64,000 nucleotides of DNA, from positions 248,001 through 312,000 of the forward strand of contig CBDFGN010000006.1 in assembly GCA_965247065.1 (NCBI GenBank), written 5' to 3'. Of the stretch, positions 54,650 through 64,000 are shown one piece after another. Made by a program: the position numbers and the translations under genes. Position 1 is the stretch's first letter. Every line of letters begins with the position of its first letter. The stretch comes from CBDFGN01 sp965247065. GTDB taxonomy: Bacteria; Bacteroidota; Bacteroidia; Cytophagales; Cyclobacteriaceae. The notes beneath the pieces were generated by a model. The model ran no database searches, was not told where the DNA came from, and saw only the letters and a list, made by a program, of their open reading frames with translations.

Positions 54650-57600
54650 AAAGTCGGAGGCGGTGGTATCGGGCCGACTATTCCGTCAAACCAGTAAAAG
54701 GCGTAGCCAGCCGTTCCGCCGGATACCGTGGCCGAAACGGACCCATCAGGAGTGGCGCAGCTAGTAAATGGAGTTGAGGTTGGTGGGTCCAGAACCGGAT
54801 TCGCCAGCATCTCGAGGACCGTGGTGTCCTTAAAGAGTTGGCAGCCCGAGCTGTTGTTGGTAACCAGAACTGTGTAGCTCACCGCCTTCAGTTGGCTGGC
54901 GGTTTCATTACTGGCCCCGGAGGTTGTGAAGATTTCATTAGCCGGTAAGGTATTGATACCTTCGAACCACTGAAATGTATAACCCAGGGGCGGTTCTCCA
55001 CCGGCTGTAGAGGCGGAAGCCGTCAGCTGGCCATTTGGGGTGTTCGTATTGCAGGATGTTTGGTCCGCGTCCCTGATTATACTAATTGCTGGAAATTCAG
55101 TTACGTCGCCCACTATTTCGGTTTGGGGAAAGGAGCGGCAGTCGGTGATCTTATCCACAGCTTCTACAGTATATTGGCCGGCTGGAATGCCACTGTATGT
55201 GGAACCTATAAAATCTGGTGTAGATTTTACTGAGGCCCCGTTGGACCACTCAAAATTGTAAGATGTAATGTCTCCGCCTACATTTGCGGATACAGCACCG
55301 CCATTGGGGTCATTACAACTGGTTACGTTACTGACCAAATTGGTTGTTACGATTGGGATGACAACGGCGCTCGGAACCGTTTCAGTAGCCAGGTTTTGAC
55401 AGCCCGAGCCTTGATCGGTGACAAACAAAGCGTAGCCAATGGCGTCCAAGCCAGATGCTACCGGACCAACGGCCACCAGGGGTCCAGCAATGCCGCCTTC
55501 GAACCACTCGAAATTGAACCCTGTCGTTACGCCTCCGACTGTGGCTGATAGCTGCCCGTCCGGAGTGCCACAGTTAGTAAGAGGCGCATCCTGGGTTATC
55601 ACTGGTTGTGGAGGTGAGACCCCGGTGCTATCTATTGTCACTAATGCCGTATCGGACGTGCATCCCAAGGCGTCATTAACGGTAATAACTGCATAGGGCC
55701 CGGTGCCAAGTCCGGTTTGTACAGCCCCGACAAAATCCGCATCGACTAAATTCCCTACAGTAGTTCCCTGAAACCAGTAGAAAGTATTACCAGCCTGCAC
55801 CGTATCACCAGCAAGTATACCAAAGGCCTGGGCCGCCCCATTATCGGGAATGGTATCTTGGCATTTATTATTGTCAGCCAGCTTCTCAGCAAAAATCCCA
55901 AAGGGAAGCGGGTTGACGAATTCGGAGGCTATGTTATTCGCAAACTCACATTCCTGGAGGTTAGTGGTTGGTAGAGTGATCGGTATCGGCGTAGTTCCGT
56001 CGTCATTCAAAACTACAAAAAGCTGAAATGGCCCTCCAGTACCTGCTACGGAGAACCCCGCTTTCACGACTGTATCCTGAGGCTTAAAATCGACCAATTG
56101 GATAATATCGGTGCCCAGCTTGGTAGATCCCATCATGGTGGGGTCTCCATTATACATGGTGAATGGCATATCATCGGTGATCGCGACATCTCCGCTATTA
56201 ATGAACCGGAAGGCAATTGAAAAATCTTCATCGGGACAAGTGGGCGGGGTAATCAATATGAAGCTGTTCGAACCAGGTGTCCCGGTTGCGGTAGTGTCCG
56301 GTGATTGCACAAAATCGATGTCCGCAGCCGGGTAAACCGGGCAACCATCAGGGCCGAGGTTAGGAACCTGGTTTAAGAATACATTGAGCGGCGTATTAGG
56401 CCCCGGAACCCCGTTGCTGCAGGGGACGGTGCCAAATACCTGGGTCATGGCCAGTTGCGGAAAAGGTACAGTCAGATCATCATTAATATTGCTCACGAAA
56501 TAGGGGCCCTGGTTCCAAACCTTTCGGGTGGGAAGCCAATCGTTTTCATCGGAGAAGAATACTCTCAATTCTCCGAGGGCCTGCTGCTGGATTGGAGCAT
56601 TGATGCTAAAGGTCGCATCATTCCGGAAACAGGGAACAACAATATCGGTGTCCCCATCCCCATTCATATCCGCGACTATGGGTCCTTCAGTCCAGGTATG
56701 CGATTTGCAACTGTAGGACCAAAGCGTGGTCAACCCAGTCGGACCGTCAATGATAGCTATATTTTGGGCATCTCGGTAAACGATCTCGGGAACTCCGTCG
56801 TTTTGAAAATCGTATACGGTTACAGCGATTACCCCGGACCGCGAATCATTAATGGTTATATTCCATTTTTGGGTTAAAACTCCTCCCACCAATTCCAAAG
56901 CGTACATCTGATTTCCGGCAACATACACTGCTTCAAGCAACCCGTCACCATCTATGTCACCCATGTTCACCCGTCCCGCGCCCCAGGGCCACCCGTTAGG
57001 ATCCATCGGGTCGATAGGAAGGTGGGTCTGAACAGTTCCGGCAGAAATGTCCCAGTAAAAGACGGCTGTTTTGCCATTGGGATCGTTTAGCGCTCCAGAG
57101 ATGAATACATCCAGATCGCCGTCATCGTCGAAATCCGCCACACTGGTACTGCTGAAATTGTCTTCCCCATACTCAATCAAATCATTCACCAATTTTGGGA
57201 AAAAGTCGTCACCCGCCAGGGCATTCATGTCCTGAGCTACCGTAAGAGTTGCGGTTGACCCCCGATTCAAATTTGGTACAGTGTAAATTAAACTTCCACT
57301 TACCAATTCCAGATTGCCACCAGGTAGAATATCCACCGCTACGGGGGCAGAATTCACCACTTTATCCCAGTCTCCCGCCGCGCCATCGGCCAGCAGCTCT
57401 CCTGATTCTGCGGCATATATTTTGTCCTTCAAATAGATCTCAACAAGCATGTCGCCATCGAAGTCGGCGATACCAAAAATTCCAGGCCTCTCTGAATCTC
57501 CTATTGCATCCTGTAGTAGAACCGCGTCAAACAAGGGTTCCAAGGAGGGTTTTGGAGGTCCTAAGTCGTATGTGAATCCAACCAGGTAAAATTCCTGGGG

Positions 57601-58149
57601 GGTAGAATTCGCATTTTGGCGCTTGCTGATAATGGACCACATTTCACCTAGTCCGTCCTTGTCGATATCGGCAATTCCTACCTCTTGTTCGAAAAAGTAA
57701 TTCCCGTTGGGAAATATTTTGGCTCCGGGGGTTTTAAAGTCAGCTTTAATATCTCCGGCATCGCTGCCATCCGCCTGGTCATCAGTGGTTGCTACCACCC
57801 GTATTGTTTGATTCCATTTGGACGTGGCTACGACATCGGGAACACCGTCACCGTCGACATCTCCAATGGCGGTCTTCGATTGAGTATCCACGGTATTCTG
57901 TCCTGAGACCGCGGGATTATCGGCCATGTTAAATCCAGTGGAAGGTGGAGGGTTTACTACGCAATCGGCACCTGAGGAAATAAACGAATCTTCACAAGCC
58001 GCCGCCAATTCACAATCACTGTCCGCGCAATCTATGAATCCATCTCCATCATCATCTGCGGCGTTTGCGCAATCGATTTCCTGCGCCGCGAGATAAAAGG
58101 GCGCACTTAACCCCGCAAATAGTATAAAAACTAGATTTCGAAATCTCAT
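54589..58149 (-). CDS. giant repeat adhesin, N-terminal segment (signal peptide, FG-GAP propeller)
   Basis: 1,186 residues in this frame; the true start of the adhesin is here. The signal peptide (MRFRNLVFILFAGLSAPFYL, cut after AAQ) is followed by a Cys/Asp-rich calcium-binding-like segment (CANAADDDGDGFIDCADSDC). About 500 residues of FG-GAP/VCBS-type propeller follow, with several D-x-D-x-DG loops (AIGDVDGDGVPDVVATSK, NMGDIDGDGLLEAVYV). The first five repeat modules end the segment. The final residues (GPIPPPPTFWAIPT and on) are out of frame; restoring one base near 54672 gives GPDTTASDFLGDTYSNLDTG and joins the middle segment. Confidence 0.88.
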   Translation of the reverse strand: MRFRNLVFILFAGLSAPFYLAAQEIDCANAADDDGDGFIDCADSDCELAAACEDSFISSGADCVVNPPPSTGFNMADNPAVSGQNTVDTQSKTAIGDVDGDGVPDVVATSKWNQTIRVVATTDDQADGSDAGDIKADFKTPGAKIFPNGNYFFEQEVGIADIDKDGLGEMWSIISKRQNANSTPQEFYLVGFTYDLGPPKPSLEPLFDAVLLQDAIGDSERPGIFGIADFDGDMLVEIYLKDKIYAAESGELLADGAAGDWDKVVNSAPVAVDILPGGNLELVSGSLIYTVPNLNRGSTATLTVAQDMNALAGDDFFPKLVNDLIEYGEDNFSSTSVADFDDDGDLDVFISGALNDPNGKTAVFYWDISAGTVQTHLPIDPMDPNGWPWGAGRVNMGDIDGDGLLEAVYVAGNQMYALELVGGVLTQKWNITINDSRSGVIAVTVYDFQNDGVPEIVYRDAQNIAIIDGPTGLTTLWSYSCKSHTWTEGPIVADMNGDGDTDIVVPCFRNDATFSINAPIQQQALGELRVFFSDENDWLPTRKVWNQGPYFVSNINDDLTVPFPQLAMTQVFGTVPCSNGVPGPNTPLNVFLNQVPNLGPDGCPVYPAADIDFVQSPDTTATGTPGSNSFILITPPTCPDEDFSIAFRFINSGDVAITDDMPFTMYNGDPTMMGSTKLGTDIIQLVDFKPQDTVVKAGFSVAGTGGPFQLFVVLNDDGTTPIPITLPTTNLQECEFANNIASEFVNPLPFGIFAEKLADNNKCQDTIPDNGAAQAFGILAGDTVQAGNTFYWFQGTTVGNLVDADFVGAVQTGLGTGPYAVITVNDALGCTSDTALVTIDSTGVSPPQPVITQDAPLTNCGTPDGQLSATVGGVTTGFNFEWFEGGIAGPLVAVGPVASGLDAIGYALFVTDQGSGCQNLATETVPSAVVIPIVTTNLVSNVTSCNDPNGGAVSANVGGDITSYNFEWSNGASVKSTPDFIGSTYSGIPAGQYTVEAVDKITDCRSFPQTEIVGDVTEFPAISIIRDADQTSCNTNTPNGQLTASASTAGGEPPLGYTFQWFEGINTLPANEIFTTSGASNETASQLKAVSYTVLVTNNSSGCQLFKDTTVLEMLANPVLDPPTSTPFTSCATPDGSVSATVSGGTAGYAFYWFDGIVGPIPPPPTFWAIPTLTWTPATTPWSRLT

Positions 58150-58241
58150 TTGATGCCCGAAGCTAATACCCTGGTTGAAAACAGAAGGTTAAATATAAAT
58201 ACCATAATCCGCAATATTGTAACCCAAAAGAAAGGACCCAG

Positions 58242-59028
58242 TTAACGTATCAGGGTAATGCTCCCAGTGAGGGTGACAGTGCCCTCGCATTGAACGGAAA
58301 AATAGTATACTCCCGTGCGGAGATCCTGTCCGTCAAGAGTGCCGTCCCAACCCCGGTCATTGCTATAACCGGTCTCTTCTAACAAGACCTTTCCCTGGCG
58401 GTTGAAGATAATTACCGTGCAGTTCGGGAAATCTTCTATATTTTGAATTATCCAGAAATCGTTTTCTGTATCTCCATTGGGAGAGAAGAATTTGGCGGGT
58501 ACTAATAATCCGCCGGTTGGGTCAGGACTAACCATAATCATGATGTCATCCATCCCCTCACAGCCCTTGTCGTCGGTGCCGATAACCGTATAGCTGGTGG
58601 TCTCCAATGGAGTTACTATTTGCTCGGATCCGGTAGGGTCCACAAAAGCGCTCGATGGCTCCCATAAATAAGTGGAAGCCCCGGAAGCCCGGAGCGTCAG
58701 AGCATCTCCTTCCACGATTTCGGTTGTATCGGCGGTGAGCTGAACATCAGGAACTTGATAAGTGTTAGTGGATGTTGCCTTAAGAGATGTGCAGCCAGCA
58801 GCATTGGACCCCACCACTGAATATAGTCCAACCTGGGTTACCACGATTCCCTTACTGATGGCAGTTGTGGACCACAAATAACCATCAAGGTCCTCAGAAA
58901 CCTCCAGAGTGATGCTATTGCCAGGGCAGAACAAAGTATCCGGGCTGGCAAGAATCTCGAAGACCGGTGAGGCCGCAACATGAACAGATTTAGAAAAGGA
59001 GTCCTTGCAGTCCTCATCACTATAGTTA
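58242..59028 (-). pseudogene. second T9SS adhesin, C-terminal fragment cut off by an IS element
   Basis: About 262 genuine residues (the frame runs to 59120, but that part is IS sequence). It begins NYSDEDCKDSFSKSVHVAAS, the second half of a PKD-like domain whose first half ends the ORF at 60059. Ig-like domains follow. It ends with a type B sorting domain (FSPNGDTENDFWIIQNIEDF, VIIFNRQGKVLLEETGY, TGVYYFSVQCEGTVTLTG). Without the N-terminal part there is no signal peptide, so this fragment cannot be exported. The giant adhesin starts 92 bases downstream. Confidence 0.85.
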
Positions 59029-60059
59029 ACGTGAGTTCGACAATAAGGAATGATTAAAGAGCGAGAAAGAGTTGACCGGTGTCCTGGTAGTTCAATTTGA
59101 TTGAGGGCTTTTTTTCGCAAAAGTTGTAAGCGATTAAAGCCGAGAAAAGGTTGGTAAGGAAATTAGTTGGGCTCCTGTGCCTGGAGTGTTCAATCTGGAA
59201 GATGTTTTTAAGTTGATCAATGATAGTCTCACAAATAGCCCTTTTACGGAGCATTATAGCATCCATGATGGGGGTTAAGGATGAGGACTTCATATTGCGT
59301 TTGAGTTTGGTTATCAGATGGACTCCGCGGAAGAACAGATTTTTAAAAAGTTCCTTACTGATGTAGCCTTTATTACCAAAGAGCTTTCCGAATAATTTCT
59401 TAATAAACCGTTCAATTTTAAGAGGCTTTCTGTCATCCACATTGCCCGGTGTGAGCATAAAATCGATGATTTCACCCGTATCAGCAGTGATAAGATGGAG
59501 CTTAAACCCGTAGAACCATCCGATGGAACAATGGCCTCTTTTAGCTAACCCTTCAAATACTTTATGGTTATGGATCCGTCTGTTATGACAGACCCTTAAC
59601 GGAGTGCTGTCTATAAAACTTATACCTGTACACTGTCCAGTCCCTTGTGTTTTCAGATAAATAGCCATTGGCAGAAGACTTCCACTACAAAGTTCTACCA
59701 TTCGGTTATAGCTTACCACATCAGGAAAGAAGGAGCGCAAGTGGCCACAAACGTATGTGTTGTAAAAGGTCTTGAAATTTCGATATCCTGAGATCTGGAA
59801 CAAGACCTGTATAGTCATTACTTCGGATAAAGAAAGCTTACCAGGTTTGTTGCGCTTTTTACTTCCCAGCAATCTTTTTTCCAATTTTGGGACAAAATCC
59901 AGACAAAAATCGTCAATGGAACAAAAAATTTCAGTAATTTTAGTAGCAGTTAACATAGGCAGAAATATTAGTTATTTTGTTGATTGTCAATGACTTAATA
60001 TACTAATTTTCTGCCTTTTTTCTATCAATAAACTACTCTATTTTATATCGAACTCACGT
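59029..60059 (-). mobile_element. IS982-family insertion sequence, 1,031 bp
   Basis: The ends are a perfect 12-bp inverted repeat, ACGTGAGTTCGA at 59029 and its complement ending at 60059. The match extends to 14 of 15 bases with one mismatch. One transposase gene fills the element. The flanks TAGTTA (59023-59028) and TATTTA (60060-60065) are a 6-bp target duplication with one mismatch. Removing the element and one flank copy leaves 3,207 bases, exactly 1,069 codons, and restores the adhesin frame (DLMIKYSDEDC). That supports both the boundaries and the insertion. Confidence 0.9.
59054..59956 (-). CDS. IS982-family transposase (DDE)
   Basis: 300 residues, apparently intact. Family blocks: KLSLSEVMTIQVLFQISGYR, GQCTGISFIDSTPLRVCHNR (first Asp), HCSIGWFYGFKLHLI, LTPGNVDDRKPLKIERF (second Asp region), FGNKGYISKELFK and LRKRAICETIIDQLKN followed by IEHSRHRSP (catalytic Glu region). 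Length and motif order match complete IS982 transposases, so the element may still be mobile. It is encoded in the same orientation as the adhesin it interrupts. Confidence 0.93.
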   Translation of the reverse strand: MLTATKITEIFCSIDDFCLDFVPKLEKRLLGSKKRNKPGKLSLSEVMTIQVLFQISGYRNFKTFYNTYVCGHLRSFFPDVVSYNRMVELCSGSLLPMAIYLKTQGTGQCTGISFIDSTPLRVCHNRRIHNHKVFEGLAKRGHCSIGWFYGFKLHLITADTGEIIDFMLTPGNVDDRKPLKIERFIKKLFGKLFGNKGYISKELFKNLFFRGVHLITKLKRNMKSSSLTPIMDAIMLRKRAICETIIDQLKNIFQIEHSRHRSPTNFLTNLFSALIAYNFCEKKPSIKLNYQDTGQLFLAL

Positions 60060-62485
60060 TATTTAATCATCAGATCGACCATGACGTCGCCGGGAGTACT
60101 ATAGGAAGTCGAGGGGTTTTCGCCGGTACTGGATTCCCCATTTCCCAGGTCCCAATTATAGAAAACGCCTATTCCCGAGGTAGTTTCAGAGGTGTTTGTG
60201 AACTCCACCAAATCACCGATACATACCGTATCCTGGGATTCAAAAGAGGCTACCGGGGGTGGGATGGATATTACAATTACGGCTGGAGTTTCACGGGCAC
60301 ACTCATCGGAGTTGGTTATGTCGACCGTATATGTTCCAGTGGTACTGGCCGTATACGTGGGATTGGTTTCTCCAGTCAAAGGGTTTCCATTTTGTTTCCA
60401 TTGAATAGTGAATCCTGGAGTAGAGTTCACCTCCAAGGGTACCGATTTCCCCTGGCAGAATCCTACTGAATCTGCTCCGCTTATTGCAAAGAATGGCAAA
60501 GGGCTGGTTTCCAACAAAGTAGTATCCTTGGTGCTTTGGCACTGATTTACCGTCACTTCGACCGTATAGCGCCCGGCTTTTTCCGCTGTAAAATCGTCCA
60601 CAACGGGATTTTGATCGATTGAGGTAAATCCATTGGGCCCTTCCCACAAATAAGTGGCCCCGGTTAGATCTGAAGCGAAAAGCTCAGCGGTTTCCCCAGG
60701 GCACACCAGTCCTCCATTGTCGGCTGTAACAGGATTTGGAGGAGTGCCCGATTTAAAGGTTACGTTGACCGCTTCCGAGGTATGCACACAAGCTCCGCTT
60801 TCGGATGTTGTGGTTACCGTATAGTCACCGGCGTTCCCGGCATCTATAGAAGAGGTGGTGATTCCGGTGGAAGTGCCGTCTAGTAACCAGTCATACGTAG
60901 CTCCGGCGATTTCAAGAGTTGATAAAGACAAAGGGAAGCCGGGACAAATCTCAAATAAACCAGCCGGACTGACCTGGGGAATGAAACAGTTTTTATTTAC
61001 AAAGGTCACAACTCGGTCGTTATCAATTCCGGTAAGTCCAATATCGGGCTTTCCATCGCCATTCAAATCTCCAATTTGCACGTTTCGGGTAATTTCCTCG
61101 GCATCGATATCGAGCCGCTCAAACGAGATTGCGCCCCCTTCCACGGTATTGTTGCGCAGAACGGTAATTTCGTTTTCCTGGATCGACGCTACTACCAGGT
61201 CAACCTTTCCGTCACCATCGATCTCTCCAACAGCGATGCCCCAGGGCCGAGCGACCGTTGTCAAATTCAGTGGGTCCCCGAAGGCAACGGTCCGGGCATC
61301 AACAGACGACTGATTCTCCAGAATCGAAACCCGCCCATTAAGTAATTCGGATGCGGCAATATCGGGAAGATCATCCTGGTTAAAATCGGCCAGGCGTAGC
61401 GTTACCAAAGCACCCGGAACCTCGAGTCGAACCGGCTCTTCAAAGTCCAACCCACTGGCCGTACTGATATTTCGAAAGACAAAAATGTCTTTGTCAAGGA
61501 ACGTATTAATCACGATTTCCGGCAGGCCATCCAAGTTGAGATCCTCCACAGCCAATCCAGTTACGCCTTTTGTGACCCCGGTAACCTGCAAGGCGAAGAC
61601 AATATCGAAGGAAATGTTGCCCTTGGTACCAGTGTTCCTGAATATTGAAATCGTATTTGTGGATTCATTGGTGACCGTAATTTCTGGTTTGCCATCAAAA
61701 TCAAGGTCCTTTATCACCATCCGGCTGGGATTATCGCCTAAGGACACCAGCGGCTGGCCGGCAGATACCAGACTTATATTGCCTGGTGTACTGGTATTTT
61801 GATATAAAAATAAACGACGTGCCCCTGTTCCGAATTCAGCCATTACAACATCCGGTAGGCCGTCGCCATCCAAATCTCCTGATGTATTTGCCGAGGTAAC
61901 GTTCCCAACCGTGATAGAAATCGAGTTGAAGTTTACCGTGTTATTAGAACTGGTATTTCGGAGAACCTTAAAATTTCCTGTTGGTTCGTCACCGGTGGTG
62001 ACAATATCTGACATCCCATCCAGATCCAGGTCCACGAACGATAGATCGGCAAGACCTGGGGTGGCATCAAAGGTCCCAGCATGTTCCACCAGATCTATTT
62101 CAAAATCGGTTCCATTGAAGTTCAGTCCGAACTGTTGAAAGGAATAACTGGTAAGTCCGTTAGCAGTGTTAGTCACTGAAACATTGGTGTAGGTTGCCCC
62201 GGGGGGCACGATAACCTCTACGGTATTGTTGGAGGCGAATATCACATTTCCCCTGGCAGCCCCGAACTGGACTACAGTGGCAGCCTGATCTCCTCCGAAA
62301 TTAGAGCCGGATATTGACAGTATCTCACCGGGTGCCCCTTGAGTCTTATTTAAAAAGAAGGCCTGAGGAGCTTGCCCGAACGCTGTTCCACCCCCAAGAG
62401 CAATGGCAAAGTTGAACAGTGCGACTAATTTGAAACGGTTGTTCAAAATTTTTCTTGTTAAACCTATTCTACGACCAATATCCAC
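60059..62485 (-). pseudogene. second T9SS adhesin, N-terminal part interrupted by the IS element
   Basis: 808 residues before a stop that is created at the IS junction. The signal sequence is LVALFNFAIALGGGTAFG, cut before QAPQAF. It is followed by an IPT/TIG domain (FFLNKTQGAPGEILSISGSN), six or so FG-GAP/VCBS propeller repeats (DLDGDGLPDVVMAEFG, DLNGDGKPDIGLTG), Ig-like domains and the first half of a PKD-like domain (DTVCIGDLVEFTNTSETTSG). The intact protein would have 1,068 residues with a type B sorting domain. Its start overlaps the end of the upstream PorP/SprF gene by 22 bases, so partner and cargo were co-translated. The truncated product lacks the sorting domain and would not be displayed. 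Confidence 0.87.
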
Positions 62486-63711
62486 GCATCATGATACTCC
62501 GCGATCTCCCGCGCCTTGTCACGGGCGTCCTCAGCAGCTTCGTGAGAATCTTCAGAATAAAACTGGTACACATACCAGTGTTCGGTGTCGCTTACATACC
62601 CATATTTCGTTTCTAACTCGAAATCCTCAAACAGATGATCGCTGTAGGCCACCGCATCGGCTGTGGTATGGAAGGCTGCGACTATGACGTAGTGTCCATG
62701 ATGGAGTTCAAATAAATGCTCTCCCTTTGTAACCCGGATGGGCCGATCCTGGTGATCAATTATGATGGCACTAAACTCCATGGCCTTGTGCTGGTCCAGC
62801 CTTGGACGGGGGCCAGCCGGCGGCTGTCCTACCGGTTGGGCTCCGGTTGGTGCGGTATCGGTCTCGGAGGGCTCAATCTGGGTATCAGGTTCCTCGCTGG
62901 TTTCGGTGATAGCCGGTACCACGGCAGGAGTTACCGGCAGGGCTTCTTGTTGCTGCTTTTCCGCCGCGGCTATGGAATCCCTCTGAGCCTGAACTTTGGC
63001 CCTTCTTTCGGCCAATTGATGAACAAACTCATCAGGTTTCTTGTGGGCTGGTTTATCCCGTTCATCCTTGGCCAGGGAAAACTTCAGCTGAATTTCATGG
63101 GATCCATCACCGATGCCACTCACCTGGTTAGTTGCAAATTCGTAGCCATAACCCACGTGCAATCTTTCCATTATCTTAACACCCAGCAGCAGCGTAGGCC
63201 CATAATCCAATCTATAAGAACCTCCAACCCAGGCCAGGTTCTGATAATAAACCAGCGCAATCAAGTCGAGCTGTCCGGAGACATTCTCCTCACCGCGGTA
63301 CAGGATTATCGGTTCAATGGCTAAATCGCTGTTGTTAAAATGATGTTTGTACCTGGCAGAAACGTTGTAGGCGCTAAGGGGATTGAAATTAATTTCCTGA
63401 AAAGAACTTTGGCTAATTACATTATTCTCGAAAATCCTTGGAAGAGCAAAGCCCAAGCGCAATTGCTGTCTTTCGAAAACTACACCGAAATTTCCAGTCA
63501 AATAACTGGAATTTTCCATAGCGTTGAGAAGGGCGGGGTCGCTGGTGTCGGCTATGGCGGTTAGATCTAGTTTTTGGGAACCGATTCCGGCCGAGAGTCC
63601 AAACCGCAACGACTGATCATCTCCCAGGGGCAAAAGATATCCGAACGTTGCCAGTCCTGACGTATTATTGAGCAATCCTCGTTTATCACTATTAATGCTC
63701 GCCCCAACCAA
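62464..63711 (-). pseudogene. PorP/SprF-family protein with SPOR-like tail, part after an in-frame stop
   Basis: The same reading frame as the fragment at 63715-63945, separated by a single TAG at 63715-63717. From SINSDKRGLLNNTSGLATFG to VGYGYEFATNQVSGIGDGSH it is the remaining PorP/SprF barrel. A Gln/Glu-rich linker (LAERRAKVQAQRDSIAAAEK) and a Pro/Thr stretch follow. The C-terminal 100 residues resemble a SPOR-like fold (GHYVIVAAFHTTADAVAYSD, SEDSHEAAEDARDKAREIA). The start TTG at 63709-63711 is only nominal. The whole gene, 62464-63945, would encode 493 residues. Confidence 0.8.
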
Positions 63712-63714
63712 TAC

Positions 63715-63945
63715 CTAGTTGGGTAAGGGCATATGGAAACTCAAATTAGCCGTCACTGGAGAGCCCTCGATTCCAACCCATTGATCTCGATAGGTCAGGA
63801 ATACAGAAAACGCTCCATCAATACCGGCGAAAGCAGGATTATATAAATAGGGATTGACAAAGTGCTGACTGAAAACGGGTACTTGCTGTCCCAAGGAAGG
63901 AACAAAAAGGCTTACAAAAAAAAGGAGGGTGAGGACTTTCTTCAT
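63715..63945 (-). pseudogene. PorP/SprF-family protein, N-terminal part ending at a premature TAG
   Basis: 76 residues: signal peptide (MKKVLTLLFFVSLFVPSLGQ), then the family start PVFSQHFVNPYLYNPAFAGI, the diagnostic TYRDQWVGIEGSPVTANLSF and HMPLPN, then TAG. In relatives the chain continues with a residue here and then a strand like VGLGLSL; the very next codons after the TAG supply VLVGASINSDKRG in the same frame. One point mutation, for example from CAG or AAG, is enough. A 76-residue product cannot form the barrel. Confidence 0.8.
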
Positions 63946-64000
63946 AAACCCATTATTTTTAGGGCGCAGTTAATTAATAATACCGGCTTCAAGCGGCAAA

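Noticed and set aside
58242..59120. Start Met at 59120 for the C-terminal adhesin fragment
   Set aside because: Residues encoded at 59029-59120 are IS end sequence and lack a signal peptide.
59026..60066. TTAA as a 4-bp target duplication of the IS
   Set aside because: It also restores frame but puts the inverted repeats at unequal distances from the ends. The 6-bp TAGTTA/TATTTA interpretation places the 12-bp repeats exactly at both ends.
62716..63324. 202-residue plus-strand ORF
   Set aside because: Antisense to the PorP/SprF gene; Gly/Leu-rich shadow without family features.
63715..63717. TAG as a recoded (pyrrolysine-type) codon
   Set aside because: Nothing in the window supports recoding, PorP/SprF needs no special residue here, and nearby lesions favour a nonsense mutation or error.

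Overview
The window reads as a chromosomal segment of a Bacteroidota bacterium, most likely Cytophagia/Cytophagales-like and probably marine or particle-associated. Support: type IX secretion (T9SS) cargo with type B C-terminal sorting domains, PorP/SprF partners, TAnnTTTG-type -7 boxes, a THX small ribosomal protein, a dipeptidyl peptidase IV and a FucP-type sugar permease. Finer taxonomy cannot be read from the sequence.

Layout. 1-14 kb is core-like: the tail of a TPR protein, an ECF sigma factor with a membrane-anchored partner and a DUF4097-like protein, a FtsE-like ATPase, the small SRP RNA with its promoter box, a GNAT acetyltransferase, ribosomal protein THX, dipeptidyl peptidase IV, several unknown envelope proteins, an EF-G-like GTPase with altered G motifs and a membrane J-domain protein. 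14.4-22.1 kb is a complete tryptophan operon (trpE-G-D-C-F-B-A plus a DAHP synthase). It is preceded by two short leader ORFs in series, each with a Trp-Trp-Trp run and each followed by an intrinsic terminator: a candidate tandem attenuator, the most interesting regulatory element here. 22-28 kb holds a YihY-family membrane protein, a DUF2911 lipoprotein, an acyl-CoA dehydrogenase, an AcuI/YhdH-type reductase broken by a one-base frameshift, and an alpha/beta hydrolase. 28-40 kb is a sugar and sugar-acid catabolic cluster: two TIM-barrel isomerase/epimerases, a cytochrome c/DUF6797-like lipoprotein, a ThuA-like protein, a zinc alcohol dehydrogenase, rhamnose mutarotase, KDG-type kinase, tagaturonate reductase and a FucP-type permease. 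It also carries an internally deleted FAD oxidoreductase.

40.6-64 kb is an envelope and secretion region, almost all on the minus strand. Read in its own direction (63.9 to 44.5 kb) it holds a PorP/SprF protein with a SPOR-like tail (interrupted by an in-frame TAG), an FG-GAP/Ig-like adhesin with a type B sorting domain (split by an IS982-family element), a giant repeat adhesin of about 4,156 residues (split into three ORFs by two single-base losses), a second PorP/SprF protein and a small lipoprotein. These look like two T9SS cargo/partner pairs in one colinear block. An outer-membrane DUF5723-like protein and a lipoprotein lie beyond it.

Whole-window caution: three single-base indels, one nonsense codon, one large internal deletion and one IS insertion occur in otherwise intact genes. 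Some of the single-base lesions could be assembly errors. The IS insertion and the internal deletion cannot be explained that way. All family calls are from reading the translations by eye; no database search was run.
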